From Sva-07 sp963698435 (lineage in GTDB: Bacteria; Actinomycetota; Acidimicrobiia; Acidimicrobiales; Ilumatobacteraceae), in NCBI GenBank assembly GCA_963698435.1, contig CAVOQV010000013.1, positions 38,372 to 102,371 on the forward strand: DNA of 64,000 nt. Direction: 5' to 3'. The notes beneath the pieces were generated by a model, which saw only the letters and a list, made by a program, of their open reading frames with translations, searched no databases and was not told the DNA's origin. A program made the position numbers and the translations under genes. Every line of letters starts with the position of its first letter. Position 1 is the stretch's first letter. This document shows positions 30,337-45,767 of this stretch, one piece after another.

Positions 30337-32601
30337 ATGAGCAGCGAACCCGCCACCAACGCGCCCGGCGAACCGAAGCCGCCCGCCCGCGTCAAGCCCC
30401 ATCAGCTCGCCCTGGTGCTCGGCATCGCGATGGGCATCTTCATCGTGGTCTCCGGCATCCTGCCGCAGATCACCGGTTGGGAAAACGACAACGCGATCCA
30501 CCGGACGGTGTTCGTCAACATCCCCGGACCGATCCAGATCGCGTTCTACACCGTCATTCCCGTGATGGTCATCTGGGGTGCGTTCATGTTCGCCAACCGG
30601 ATGAAGAACTGGGAGCGTGGCGCTCCCGCCCAGCGCCACACCACCAGGAAGAACGCCGCCCAACGACTCAAGGATTTCCGCGCCGGCGCCTACATGCAGA
30701 CGCTGCTGCGCGACGCCGGTGCCGGCCTCATGCATTCGATGATCTACTTCGGGTTCCTGGTGCTCCTCGGCGTCACGACCGTGCTCGAGATCGATCACCA
30801 GTTGCCCGAGGAACTGAAGTTCCTGCACGGCACGACGTACCAGGCGTATTCGTTCGTCGGCGACGCGGCCGGGCTCGTGTTCCTCGTCGGCATCGTGTGG
30901 GCGATCGTGCGGCGTTACGTCCAGCGCCCGTACCGCATCCGCATCAAGTCGAAGCCGGAGCACGCTGCGATCCTCGGCACGTTCTTCGCCGTCGGGGTCA
31001 CCGGGTTCGGCGCCGAGATGTTCCGCATCGCCGAAGAGGGCATGCCCGATTACGAGAAGTGGGCGTTCATCGGCTATCCCCTCGCCACCCTGGTCGACGG
31101 ATGGTCCGCCGACAGTCTCAGCACGTGGCACCAGGGATGGTGGATCGTCCACGTCGCGAGCTTCGTCGCCTTCCTGGCGTTGCTCCCCTTGACGATGCTT
31201 CGCCACATCTTCACCTCGCCACTCAACATGTACCTGAAGGACAAGGACCGCCCGAAGGGCGCGATGCGGCCGATGCCGAACCTCGAGGAGACCGAGCTGG
31301 AGAGCTTCGGCGCCTCGACCGTCGAGGACTTCACCTGGAAGCAGCTGCTCGACCTCGACGCCTGCACGATGTGCGGTCGTTGCACCAGCGTGTGCCCGGC
31401 CCACGCGACCGGCAAACCGCTCGACCCGCGCGAGATCGTGTTGAAGGCCGGCGAGGTCATGGCCGCCACCGGCTCGCCGGTCGTGTCACCGCCGCTCGGC
31501 ACCGACGCCGAGATCACCATCAGCGCCGACTCGCTGTTCGAGCGCATCACGCCCGAAGAGATCTGGGCGTGCACCACGTGCAAGGCGTGCGACGAGATCT
31601 GCCCGGTCAACATCGAGATCACCGACAAGATCTTCGACATGCGGCGCTATCTGTCGCTGATGGAGTCGAACTTCCCGGCCGAGCTGGGCAACGCCTACCG
31701 GGCGATGGAGAACCAGATGAACCCGTGGGGCATGAACCAGGGCGAACGCGGCGACTGGGCCGAGGGCATCGACGGCGTCACCATCGTCGATCCGGGCGAG
31801 GCCCTGACGTCGGAGTACCTGTACTGGGTCGGCTGCGCCGGATCGTTCGACGACAAGAACAAGAAGGTCACCCAGGCCATGGCCGGCCTGCTGCGCCGGG
31901 CCGGCATCGACGTGTCGGTTCTCGGTCCGTCGGAGATGTGCACCGGCGACTCGGCTCGCCGTTCGGGCAACGAGTACCTGTTCCAGATGCTCGCCCAACC
32001 GAACGTCGAGATGCTCAACGGGATGGGTGTGAAGAAGATCATCACGCAGTGCCCGCACTGCTTCAACACGCTGCTCAACGAGTACCCGCAGGTCGGCGGG
32101 CACTACGAGGTGATCCATCACACCCAGCTACTCGAAGAGTTGATCGAGTCCGGCAAGCTCGACGTGAGCGACGCCACGCTGGAGGAGCGCATCACCTACC
32201 ACGACTCGTGCTACCTCGGCCGCCACAACGACGTGTACCTCGCACCTCGCAAGGTGGTCGCCTCGATCAAGGGCGTCGATGTGGTCGAGATGCCCCGCAA
32301 CGGCACCAAGGGCATGTGTTGCGGCGCCGGCGGCGCCCGCATGTGGATGGAGGAGAACGTCGGCACCAAGGTCAACGACGAGCGCGCAGCCGAGGCGATC
32401 TCCACCGGCGCGAGCCGGGTCGCCACGGCGTGTCCGTTCTGCTACATCATGCTCGACGACGGCGTGAAGGGCGCCGGTGTCGAAGAGGACGAAGTGCGCG
32501 TCGCCGACATCTCGATCCACCTGCTCGAAGCCATCGAGGCCGGCGAAGCCAAACGTCACCACCCCGACGCCCCGCTCGCGACCCCCGTCGCCGGCGACTG
32601 A
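30337..32601 (+). CDS. membrane-anchored (Fe-S)-binding oxidoreductase, HdrDE/Rv0338c-like
   Basis: 754 residues. The first ~290 hold about six membrane helices similar to a nitrate-reductase gamma/HdrE-type quinone module. Two [4Fe-4S] ferredoxin motifs follow: CTMCGRCTSVCP (~31363) and CTTCKACDEICP (~31570). Two CCG domains end the protein: GCAGSF with ITQCPHCFNTLL, and YHDSCYLGR with GMCCGAGG and ACPFCY. Such proteins pass electrons between a soluble donor (for example electron-transfer flavoprotein) and the quinone pool, or act like heterodisulfide reductase. Donor and acceptor are inferred. TAGCGT (30321-30326) upstream suggests a near-leaderless start. Confidence 0.9.
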   Translation: MSSEPATNAPGEPKPPARVKPHQLALVLGIAMGIFIVVSGILPQITGWENDNAIHRTVFVNIPGPIQIAFYTVIPVMVIWGAFMFANRMKNWERGAPAQRHTTRKNAAQRLKDFRAGAYMQTLLRDAGAGLMHSMIYFGFLVLLGVTTVLEIDHQLPEELKFLHGTTYQAYSFVGDAAGLVFLVGIVWAIVRRYVQRPYRIRIKSKPEHAAILGTFFAVGVTGFGAEMFRIAEEGMPDYEKWAFIGYPLATLVDGWSADSLSTWHQGWWIVHVASFVAFLALLPLTMLRHIFTSPLNMYLKDKDRPKGAMRPMPNLEETELESFGASTVEDFTWKQLLDLDACTMCGRCTSVCPAHATGKPLDPREIVLKAGEVMAATGSPVVSPPLGTDAEITISADSLFERITPEEIWACTTCKACDEICPVNIEITDKIFDMRRYLSLMESNFPAELGNAYRAMENQMNPWGMNQGERGDWAEGIDGVTIVDPGEALTSEYLYWVGCAGSFDDKNKKVTQAMAGLLRRAGIDVSVLGPSEMCTGDSARRSGNEYLFQMLAQPNVEMLNGMGVKKIITQCPHCFNTLLNEYPQVGGHYEVIHHTQLLEELIESGKLDVSDATLEERITYHDSCYLGRHNDVYLAPRKVVASIKGVDVVEMPRNGTKGMCCGAGGARMWMEENVGTKVNDERAAEAISTGASRVATACPFCYIMLDDGVKGAGVEEDEVRVADISIHLLEAIEAGEAKRHHPDAPLATPVAGD

Positions 32602-32628
32602 CCGTCCGCTCCGCCGGGCGAACACCCA

Positions 32629-32680
32629 CGTTTGCGCGCAACTCCCGGCGGGTTGGTCCACCCTGATCTGCACGCAAACG
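32629..32680. repeat. interrupted palindrome, GTTTGCG family, copy 1
   Basis: Arms gtttgcgcgca and tgcacgcaaac pair around an inner gggt/accc stem. It lies just after the Fe-S oxidoreductase stop and before glgX. Possible terminator or REP-like element; no T tract follows. Confidence 0.7.
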
Positions 32681-32778
32681 GAACATCCAGGCGCGGAAGC
32701 GACCCGGTCGCCGACATCGACACCAGAATTCGCGGCGGACGCGTTTCGACGACCTCTCGATCGGACAGACTCTGGCCT

Positions 32779-35000
<2,222 letters not shown>

Positions 35001-35004
<4 letters not shown>

Positions 35005-37024
35005 CACGAACGAAGACCCGACCCGGCGTACCTCTTCCCCCCAGCCGCCCGAGCCGAGTCGTCGTCGAACCCGTTCGACCGGTCGTCGACCGCGGCGTGT
35101 TCGCCGCGAAGGCGACGCTCGGCGAACCGATGCAGGTCGTCGCCGACGTGTTCGCCGACGGCCACGATGTCGTCGATGCCGTCGTCGCGTGGCGTCACGT
35201 CGAGCCGACGGGCGTCGCATCGGCGTGGGAGGAGCTCCCGATGACGCCGATCGGCAACGACCGCTTCGAGGCGTGGATCGTGCCCGACCGGCTCGGCCGG
35301 CTCGAGTACGACGTCGTCGGTTGGATCGACCACCTCGAGTCGTGGCGGGGCGGTGTCGTCAAGAAGATCGACGCGGATCTCGACGTGAGCGTCGAGTTGC
35401 TGACCGGAGCGGCCCTGCTCGCCGAGGTCCTCGAGCGAGCGGTCTCGCTCGGCGACGACCACTCGCTCGGCGATCATCACCTCGTCAAGGCGCTCCGCGA
35501 GCGCCTGCTCGCAGGCGACCACTCGACACTCGACGACGACAACTGGTCGGACGTCTTCGCCCGAACCTCACGACGCGAGCCGGCGGGCCGACTCGACGCG
35601 CCCCTGCCGGTCGATGTCGACCCCCTGCGGGGAGCCGTCGGCGCGTGGTACGAGTTCTTCCCCCGCTCGAGCGTCAAGGGTCCGCCGCCGCGAACGCTGC
35701 GCGACTCGATCGATCGACTCGACCACGTCGCCGCGATGGGATTCGACGTCGTCTACCTGCCACCAATTCATCCGATCGGACTCTCGCACCGAAAGGGACG
35801 CAACGGGACGACGTCGCCGGCGCCCGACGATGTCGGGAGCCCGTGGGCGATCGGTTCGCCTGCCGGCGGCCACATGGCAGTCGATCCGGATCTCGGGACC
35901 GTCGACGACGTCACGGCCTTCGCAACGGCGTGTCGCGACCGCAACATGGAATTGGCGCTCGACATCGCGTTCCAGTGCTCTCCCGACCATCCGTGGGTGA
36001 CCGAGCATCCCGAGTGGTTCGCCAAGCGGGCCGATGGAAGCATCCAGTACGCCGAGAACCCACCGAAGAAGTACCAGGACATCTACCCCATCGACTTCGA
36101 GTCCGACGACTGGCAGAACCTGTGGCAGGCGCTGGCCGATGTGATCCGCTTCTGGATCGACCGAGGCGTGCGGACGTTCCGCGTCGACAATCCGCACACC
36201 AAGGCGTTCGCGTTCTGGGAGTGGGCCCTCGGCGCCATCCGCAGCGAGCACCCCGACACGGTCTTCCTCGCCGAGGCATTCACCCGCCCACGCGTCATGG
36301 AACGCCTCGCCAAGATCGGCTTCAACCAGTCGTACACGTACTTCGCGTGGCGGCAGGCCGCCTGGGAGCTCCGGGAGTACTTCGAGGACCTGTCCACTCG
36401 CACGGTCGACGTGTTCCGCCCGAACGCCTGGCCGAACACGCCCGACATCCTGACCGAGCAACTCCAGACCGGCGGTCGGCCGGTGTTCGTCAGCCGGGCG
36501 ATCCTGGCGGCAACGCTCTCGCCGAGCTGGGGTGTGTACGGTCCGGCATTCGAGTTGCTCGAACACGAACCGGTCCGCGAGGGGTCCGAGGAGTACCTCG
36601 ACTCCGAGAAGTTCCAGACCCGCACCTGGGACCTCGATCGTCCCGACACACTCGCCCCCCTCCTCACCCGACTCAACGAGATCCGCCGGGAGCACCGGGC
36701 GTTCAGGCGGCTCGACACGATTCGCTTCCACGGGACCGACAACCCGGGTCTGCTCTGCTTCAGCAAGACCGACCCGGCCGGCGACGGGGCTGCAGTACTG
36801 GTCGTCGTCAACCTCGATCCGTTCGAACGTCACAGCGGATTCGTCGACATCGACCTCGCCGCGCTCGGGCTCCCGTACGGATCCGACTACGACGTGGTCG
36901 ACGAGCTCGGTGGCGTCACCTACCGCTGGAGCGGCAACCGCAACTTCGTCAACCTTGCGCCATGGTCGGCCTCAGCGCACATCTTCAGCGTCCGCCCGAC
37001 CACCGATCAGCAGGAGCCCGCGAC

Positions 37025-37028
<4 letters not shown>
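35001..37028 (+). CDS. glgE: alpha-1,4-glucan:maltose-1-phosphate maltosyltransferase
   Basis: 675 residues, GH13_3. The N-terminal beta domain and helical insert precede the barrel. The nucleophile is Asp396 in FRVDNPHTK, the general acid/base is Glu425 in FLAEAFTRP, and the family motif IQYAENPPKKYQDIYP lies near 36045. GlgE extends alpha-glucan from maltose-1-phosphate, which is made by the next gene's kinase half. The start ATG overlaps the glgX stop and its own stop overlaps treS, so translation is coupled on both sides. Confidence 0.97.
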
Positions 37029-40215
<3,187 letters not shown>

Positions 40216-40219
<4 letters not shown>

Positions 40220-41973
40220 ACGAGGCAGCACTGTTCGCTCGCGCGGCCGAACTCGGCGCACAAGGCGAGTACTACGACGTCGGCGGGCAGCTTCACCGAG
40301 CCGACCCAGCGGCGCTAACCCGCGTCGTGGAGATGCTCGAGGCCGACCGTGCTGCCGTCGATGCGGTGCCGCGCGTCGGCCCACCGCTCCATCTCTCCAC
40401 CCAGGGACCGGTGGCGATCGAGGCACGTGTTCGCACCGCCGCGATCACGGTGGCGGGACACACCCTCGAGGTCGAGGTCGTCGAACTCGACGGGCGCAGC
40501 ACTGTGCAGACTCCCAGCGAGCTGCCCGTGGGATGCCACCTACTCACGTACGACACCGACGACGGCCCGGGCGAGACGGTCGTGATCGTCGCACCGGCGA
40601 CGATGCCCAGAGCCCCCGAACTCGACGGGCGGGCAGGCCTGTTCGTCCCGACCTACGCCCTGTGGGAGCGTGACCGGCCACTTGCTTCGTTCGCCCACCT
40701 GCATCAGCTCGCGCGCGATCTCGAACGCGCCGGTGTCGACGTGGTCTCGACGTTGCCGCTCTATGCCACGTTCCTCGACGAGCCGTTCGACCCGAGCCCG
40801 TACTCGCCGATCAGTCGACTGCACTGGAACGAGTTGTACCTCGACGACGCCGAACTCCCGCCCGCGCCGGCGCCGCGACAGGGCTCACACGTCGAGTGGC
40901 GCACGCTCGCAGCACGGCGGCGCCATCAACTCGTCGAGGCGGCGCGGTCGTCCGATCTCGACGACGCCTTGACGACCTTCGCCGCTGCGCATCCCGACGT
41001 CGGCGCCTACGCCCGGTTCCGGGCGATGCGGGAAGCGGACGGTGACGAACTCGTCGAGCGCTCACACCTGCTGGCGCAGTACCTGGCCGACCAGCAGCTC
41101 CGGGCGATCGCGGACGACCCGGACGCGGCAGCGCTCTCGCTCGACCTGCCGATCGGATCGAGCCCGCAGGGCTACGAGGTGTGGGCCGACCCGTCGATGT
41201 TCGCAACCAGTGCGGCGGTCGGCGCTCCCCCCGACTCGTTCTTCGCCGACGGGCAGAACTGGGGATTCCCCCCACCGCTGCCAGGTGCGATGCATGCGAG
41301 CGGGCATCGGCTCTGGCGCCGCTTGATCGAGCGCGCCGGCCGGTACTGCGAGGTGCTGCGCGTCGACCATGCCATGGCGATCGAGCGGCTCTGGTGGGTG
41401 CCGGACGGATTCTCCGCAGACCAGGGTGTCTACGTCCACTACCCACGCGAGGAACTCCTCGCGGTGATCGCGGCGGCCGCGGCGGCCGCCGACGTCACGA
41501 TCGTCGGCGAGGACCTCGGCACGGTCCCCGAAGAGGTATCCGATGCGTTCGATCGCTGGGACGTGCTCGGCATGTACGAAGAACAGTTCCATCTCGATGA
41601 CGATCCGCTACCGCACATCCCGGCGCGGACCGTTGCCGGCATCCGCACCCACGACATGGAGCCGATTGCCGAGTTGGTCGCGACCGAAGACACCAGCGGC
41701 TACCGGGAGCGGCTCGGCGCCGCCCACGGCACCACCATCGATCAGACCTGGAACGAGGTCGTCGATCAGATGCTCGCCCGGCTGGCGGCCAGTGACGCGT
41801 ACCTGGTCATCGCCGACCTCGATGACCTGATCGGCGAACGCCGCCCCCACAATCTGCCGGGTCGCGTGGTCGAGGGCCTGTGGGCGCGACGCCTCGACGC
41901 ACCCACCTCCGAGGTGCTGGCCGACCCCGACGTGTGTCACCGCTTGTCCATCCTGGGAAGGGTCAACGAATGA
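40216..41973 (+). CDS. malQ: 4-alpha-glucanotransferase (amylomaltase, GH77)
   Basis: 585 residues. GH77 motifs are present: LRVDHAMAIERLWW with the nucleophile Asp (~41359), GEDLGTVPEEV with the acid/base Glu (~41509) and THDMEP (~41650). It transfers maltodextrin segments between glucans, recycling the short chains left by GlgX, TreY and TreZ. It is shorter than the plant-type enzymes and has an N-terminal beta domain as in actinobacterial MalQ. It overlaps treS at its start and glgB at its end. Confidence 0.95.
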
Positions 41974-43844
41974 CCGACGAACTCGACCGCTATCTCTTCA
42001 ACGAGGGCACCCACCGTCATCTGCACCGCCAGTTCGGTGCGCAGCCGAGCAGTGGGGGCTGCAGATTCGCGGTCTGGGCACCGAATGCCAAGCGCATCGC
42101 CGTGGTCGGTTCGTTCGACGACTGGCAGCGCGAGCACGACCTTGGTCCGAGCGAGTCGGGGGTGTGGAGCGGCTGGGTCGACGGAGCTGCGATCGGCGAC
42201 CGATACCTGTACCGGGTGACGACCCCGACGGGTCACGTGGTCGAGAAGTCCGACCCCGTCGGCGCGGCCACCGAGGAACCACCTTCGATCGCGTCGGTCA
42301 TCGCCGATCTCGAGTACGCGTGGAGTGACGACGACTGGATGGCGAGCCGCGGCGACCGAGTTGCCCTCGACGCACCGATGTCGATCTACGAACTCCACCT
42401 CGGCTCCTGGGGTCGCCACGTCACCGACGGCAAACGGTTCCCCCGGTACGACGAGCTGGCCGACCCGATCGCCGACCATGTGCTCGCCCATGGCTTCACA
42501 CATGTCGAGTTCCTCCCGATCATGGAGCACCCGTTCTACGGATCATGGGGGTACCAGACCACCGGCTTCTTCGCCCCGAGTGCCCGTTACGGCACCCCGA
42601 CCGACCTGATGAGGATGATCGACCGACTGCACCAGCGCGGCGTCGGCGTCATTCTCGACTGGGTGCCGTCGCATTTTCCCAACGACAGCCACGGTCTCTA
42701 CGAGTTCGACGGAACCCACTTGTTCGAGCACGCCGACCCGCGCCAGGGATACCACCCGGACTGGAACTCGGCGATCTTCAACTACAGCCGCAACGAAGTC
42801 CGCTCGTTCCTCACCTCGAGCGCCATCTGTTGGCTCGACCGCTACCACGTCGACGGTCTGCGCGTCGACGCCGTCGCATCGATGCTGTACCTCGACTACT
42901 CGCGCAACGAGGGTGAGTGGATCCCCAACGAGTTCGGCGGCCGCGAGAACCTCGACGCGATCGTGTTCCTCCGCCAACTGAACGAAGCCGTGTACGGCGA
43001 GTTCCCCGACGTGACCACCATCGCCGAGGAGTCGACATCGTGGCCGATGGTCAGCCGGCCGACCTACATCGGCGGGCTCGGCTTCGGATTCAAGTGGGAC
43101 ATGGGCTGGATGCACGACGCGCTCGCCTACTTCTCCGAGGATCCGATCCACCGCCGCTGGCACCACGGAGAGATCACGTTCCGATCGGTCTACGCGACCA
43201 GCGAGAACTTCGTGCTCCCGCTGAGCCACGACGAGGTCGTCCACGGCAAGGGTTCGCTGCTGGGCAAGATGCCCGGAGACGACTGGCAGCAGTTCGCGAA
43301 CCTCCGGCTGTTGTATGCGATGCAGTGGGCCCAGCCGGGGAAGAAGCTGCTGTTCATGGGCTGCGAGCTGGCGACGCGCCAGGAGTGGAACCACGAGTCG
43401 ACGCTCGACTGGTCGCTCCACGACGCCGACGGTCACGCCGGGGTGCGGGCGTGGCTTGCCGACGTCAACCGTCTCTACGCGGACGAACCCGGCATGCACC
43501 GCGGTGACAGCGACCCCGCCGGTCTCCAATGGGTGGAGGGCGCCGATGCCGAGCAGAGCGTGTACGCCTGGCTGCGCAAGGACCCGACGGGAGACGGGCG
43601 ACCGGTGCTCGCGGTGTTCAACGCCACGCCGACACCCCGACACAACTACCGACTCGGCGTTCCGAGCGGCGGTCGGTGGGTCGAGCTGGCGAACTCCGAT
43701 GCGCACACCTACGGCGGAAGCGGGGTCGGCAACTTCGGCGGGGTCACGACCGTGCCGGTCGACTCGCACGGGTTCCACCAGTCGATCGTGCTCACGTTGC
43801 CACCACTCGGTGCGGTGTTCTTCGCACCGGAGCCCGCTGCATGA
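41970..43844 (+). CDS. glgB: 1,4-alpha-glucan branching enzyme
   Basis: 624 residues. A CBM48 domain (FAVWAPNAKRIAVVGSFDDW) comes first, then the GH13 barrel with DWVPSHFP, the nucleophile Asp in DGLRVDAVASM (~42860), Glu in TTIAEEST (~43020) and LSHDEVVHGKGS (~43222). It adds alpha-1,6 branches to the glucan made by GlgE. The N-terminal extension of long GlgB forms is missing, so this is a short form. ATGA overlaps tie it to malQ and treZ. Confidence 0.96.
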   Translation: MTDELDRYLFNEGTHRHLHRQFGAQPSSGGCRFAVWAPNAKRIAVVGSFDDWQREHDLGPSESGVWSGWVDGAAIGDRYLYRVTTPTGHVVEKSDPVGAATEEPPSIASVIADLEYAWSDDDWMASRGDRVALDAPMSIYELHLGSWGRHVTDGKRFPRYDELADPIADHVLAHGFTHVEFLPIMEHPFYGSWGYQTTGFFAPSARYGTPTDLMRMIDRLHQRGVGVILDWVPSHFPNDSHGLYEFDGTHLFEHADPRQGYHPDWNSAIFNYSRNEVRSFLTSSAICWLDRYHVDGLRVDAVASMLYLDYSRNEGEWIPNEFGGRENLDAIVFLRQLNEAVYGEFPDVTTIAEESTSWPMVSRPTYIGGLGFGFKWDMGWMHDALAYFSEDPIHRRWHHGEITFRSVYATSENFVLPLSHDEVVHGKGSLLGKMPGDDWQQFANLRLLYAMQWAQPGKKLLFMGCELATRQEWNHESTLDWSLHDADGHAGVRAWLADVNRLYADEPGMHRGDSDPAGLQWVEGADAEQSVYAWLRKDPTGDGRPVLAVFNATPTPRHNYRLGVPSGGRWVELANSDAHTYGGSGVGNFGGVTTVPVDSHGFHQSIVLTLPPLGAVFFAPEPAA

Positions 43845-45676
43845 CCGCCGGCGTGCCGAATCGCCGGCTCGGCGCGACCGTCGTCGACGGCGCAACTCGG
43901 TTCGAGGTCTGGGCCCCCGACGCGTCCCAGGTCGAAGTCCGGGTCGAGCGAGAGGGCGGCGACGACGACGCCGAGATCGAACGACTCGAACGGGAGGCCG
44001 ACGCGGTCGCCGAGTTCGACACCTGGTCGGTCACCCTGGTCGGCGTCGGCCACGGCGACCGCTACCGCTTCCGTCTCGACGGCGGTGACTGGCTGGCGGA
44101 TCCCGCGTCGCGATGGCAACCCGTCGGCGTGCACGGACCGTCCGCGGTCGTCGACGAATCGATGTTCCGGTGGCACGACACCGAGTGGTCGGGCGTCGAC
44201 CTCGCCGACGCGGTCATCTACGAACTCCACGTCGGCACGCTGACGGCCGACGGCTCGTTCGACGCCGCGATCCGTCACCTGCCCCGCCTGGTCGAACTCG
44301 GGATCACCGTGATCGAGGTGATGCCGGTCGCTGCCTTCCCCGGCGCACGCAACTGGGGGTACGACGGTGTGTTCCCCTTCGCAGTTCAGGAGTCCTACGG
44401 CGGACCCACCGGGCTCGCTCGCTTCGTCGACGCGGCGCACGGATTCGGCCTCGGCGTGATCCTCGACGTCGTGTACAACCATCTCGGACCGGAGGGCAAC
44501 GTCCTCGGGAGCTACGCGCCGTACTTCACCGATGCCCACCGCACGCCGTGGGGCGACGCCGTCAACGTTGCCGACGCCGGCAGCGATGGCGTGCGGCGCT
44601 ACTTCATCGAGAACGCCGTCGGGTGGATTCGGGACCATCACCTCGACGGGCTGCGTCTCGATGCCGTGCACGCCATCGTCGACCTCACGCCGATTCCGTT
44701 CGTGCAGGAGTTGACGACGGCGGTCCACTCGGCGGCACGAGCCGGCGGCCGCACGGCGTTGGTCACGATCGAGAGCTCCGCAAACGACCCGCGCATCGTG
44801 CGCAGCCCGGCCGACCATGGCTGGGGCTGCGACGCCGTGTGGAACGACGACGTCCATCATGCGCTGCGGGTGGCCCTCACCGGCGAGCGCCACGAGTACT
44901 ACGCCAACTACTCGGGCGCGGCGGACGTCGCCGAGGCATGGGAGCGGCGGTGGGTCTACTCAGGACAGCACTCGCCCGGTTTCGGCCGGCGCCACGGGGC
45001 GCCGGCCGACGACATCGACCACCGGCACTTCGTCGTGTTCGACACCAACCACGACCACGTCGGCAACACCCCCGCCGGGCGACGGATGCTCGCCGACGCC
45101 GACCCGAACGATCCCCGGCACCGTCTCGCGGCCGCCGCCATCTTGTTGTCACCGTTCACGCCGATGCTGTTCATGGGTGAGGAGTACGGCGAGCGGGCAC
45201 CATTCCCCTACTTCATCGACCACGGCGACCCCGACCTGGTCGAGGCGGTTCGTCAGGGCCGCCAGCGCGAGTTTTCCGGCGCCAACTGGTCCGCAGCCGT
45301 CGCCGACCCCGCCGACCCGGCCACGTTCCGGGCCGCCGTCCTCGACCTCACGCTCACCGAGCACGAGCCACACCGCTCGCGGCTGGCGATGTACAGGGAG
45401 CTGCTGCGAATCCGACGCGACCATCGCGTGCTCACCGACCCGAACGCGCAGCAGCAGCTCTCGACCGTCGGCGACACGCTCTTCGTGGTCCGATCGACAC
45501 CCGATTCGACGGCGTCGTTGGTGCTCAACTTCTGCGCTGATGCGGTCGGCCGAGCAGTGCCGAACCCGGCCGCTGCGATCGTGTTCGACTCCGACGATCC
45601 CCGCTGGTGCAGCGATCACGCCGCCCCCGACCCGGCCATCATCGCGCCGTGGTCCGCCCGCCTGTCGATCACCTGA
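43841..45676 (+). CDS. treZ: malto-oligosyltrehalose trehalohydrolase
   Basis: 611 residues. An N-terminal CBM48-like domain (FEVWAPDASQVEVRV) precedes the GH13 barrel. Motifs are VIYELHVGTLT, GYDGVFPFAVQESYGGP, the nucleophile Asp in DGLRLDAVHAI (~44650), the Glu in VTIESSANDPR (~44770) and DTNHDHVGN (~45045). It releases trehalose from maltooligosyl-trehalose produced by TreY, which is encoded convergently next door. It is the last gene of the overlapping operon; a palindrome follows 13 bp after the stop. Confidence 0.95.
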   Translation: MTAGVPNRRLGATVVDGATRFEVWAPDASQVEVRVEREGGDDDAEIERLEREADAVAEFDTWSVTLVGVGHGDRYRFRLDGGDWLADPASRWQPVGVHGPSAVVDESMFRWHDTEWSGVDLADAVIYELHVGTLTADGSFDAAIRHLPRLVELGITVIEVMPVAAFPGARNWGYDGVFPFAVQESYGGPTGLARFVDAAHGFGLGVILDVVYNHLGPEGNVLGSYAPYFTDAHRTPWGDAVNVADAGSDGVRRYFIENAVGWIRDHHLDGLRLDAVHAIVDLTPIPFVQELTTAVHSAARAGGRTALVTIESSANDPRIVRSPADHGWGCDAVWNDDVHHALRVALTGERHEYYANYSGAADVAEAWERRWVYSGQHSPGFGRRHGAPADDIDHRHFVVFDTNHDHVGNTPAGRRMLADADPNDPRHRLAAAAILLSPFTPMLFMGEEYGERAPFPYFIDHGDPDLVEAVRQGRQREFSGANWSAAVADPADPATFRAAVLDLTLTEHEPHRSRLAMYRELLRIRRDHRVLTDPNAQQQLSTVGDTLFVVRSTPDSTASLVLNFCADAVGRAVPNPAAAIVFDSDDPRWCSDHAAPDPAIIAPWSARLSIT

Positions 45677-45689
45677 CGACCCCTCCAGC

Positions 45690-45739
45690 GTTTGCGCGCA
45701 GATTCGGGTGGGATGGGCCACCCGAATTCGAGCGCAAAC
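45690..45739. repeat. palindrome, GTTTGCG family, copy 2
   Basis: A 50-bp inverted repeat with arms of 22 bp, only three mismatches and a 6-bp loop. It sits between the convergent treZ and treY stops, where it could end transcription from both sides. Confidence 0.8.
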
Positions 45740-45767
45740 TTCATGATGGCAGCAGGCGGGGCGAGGG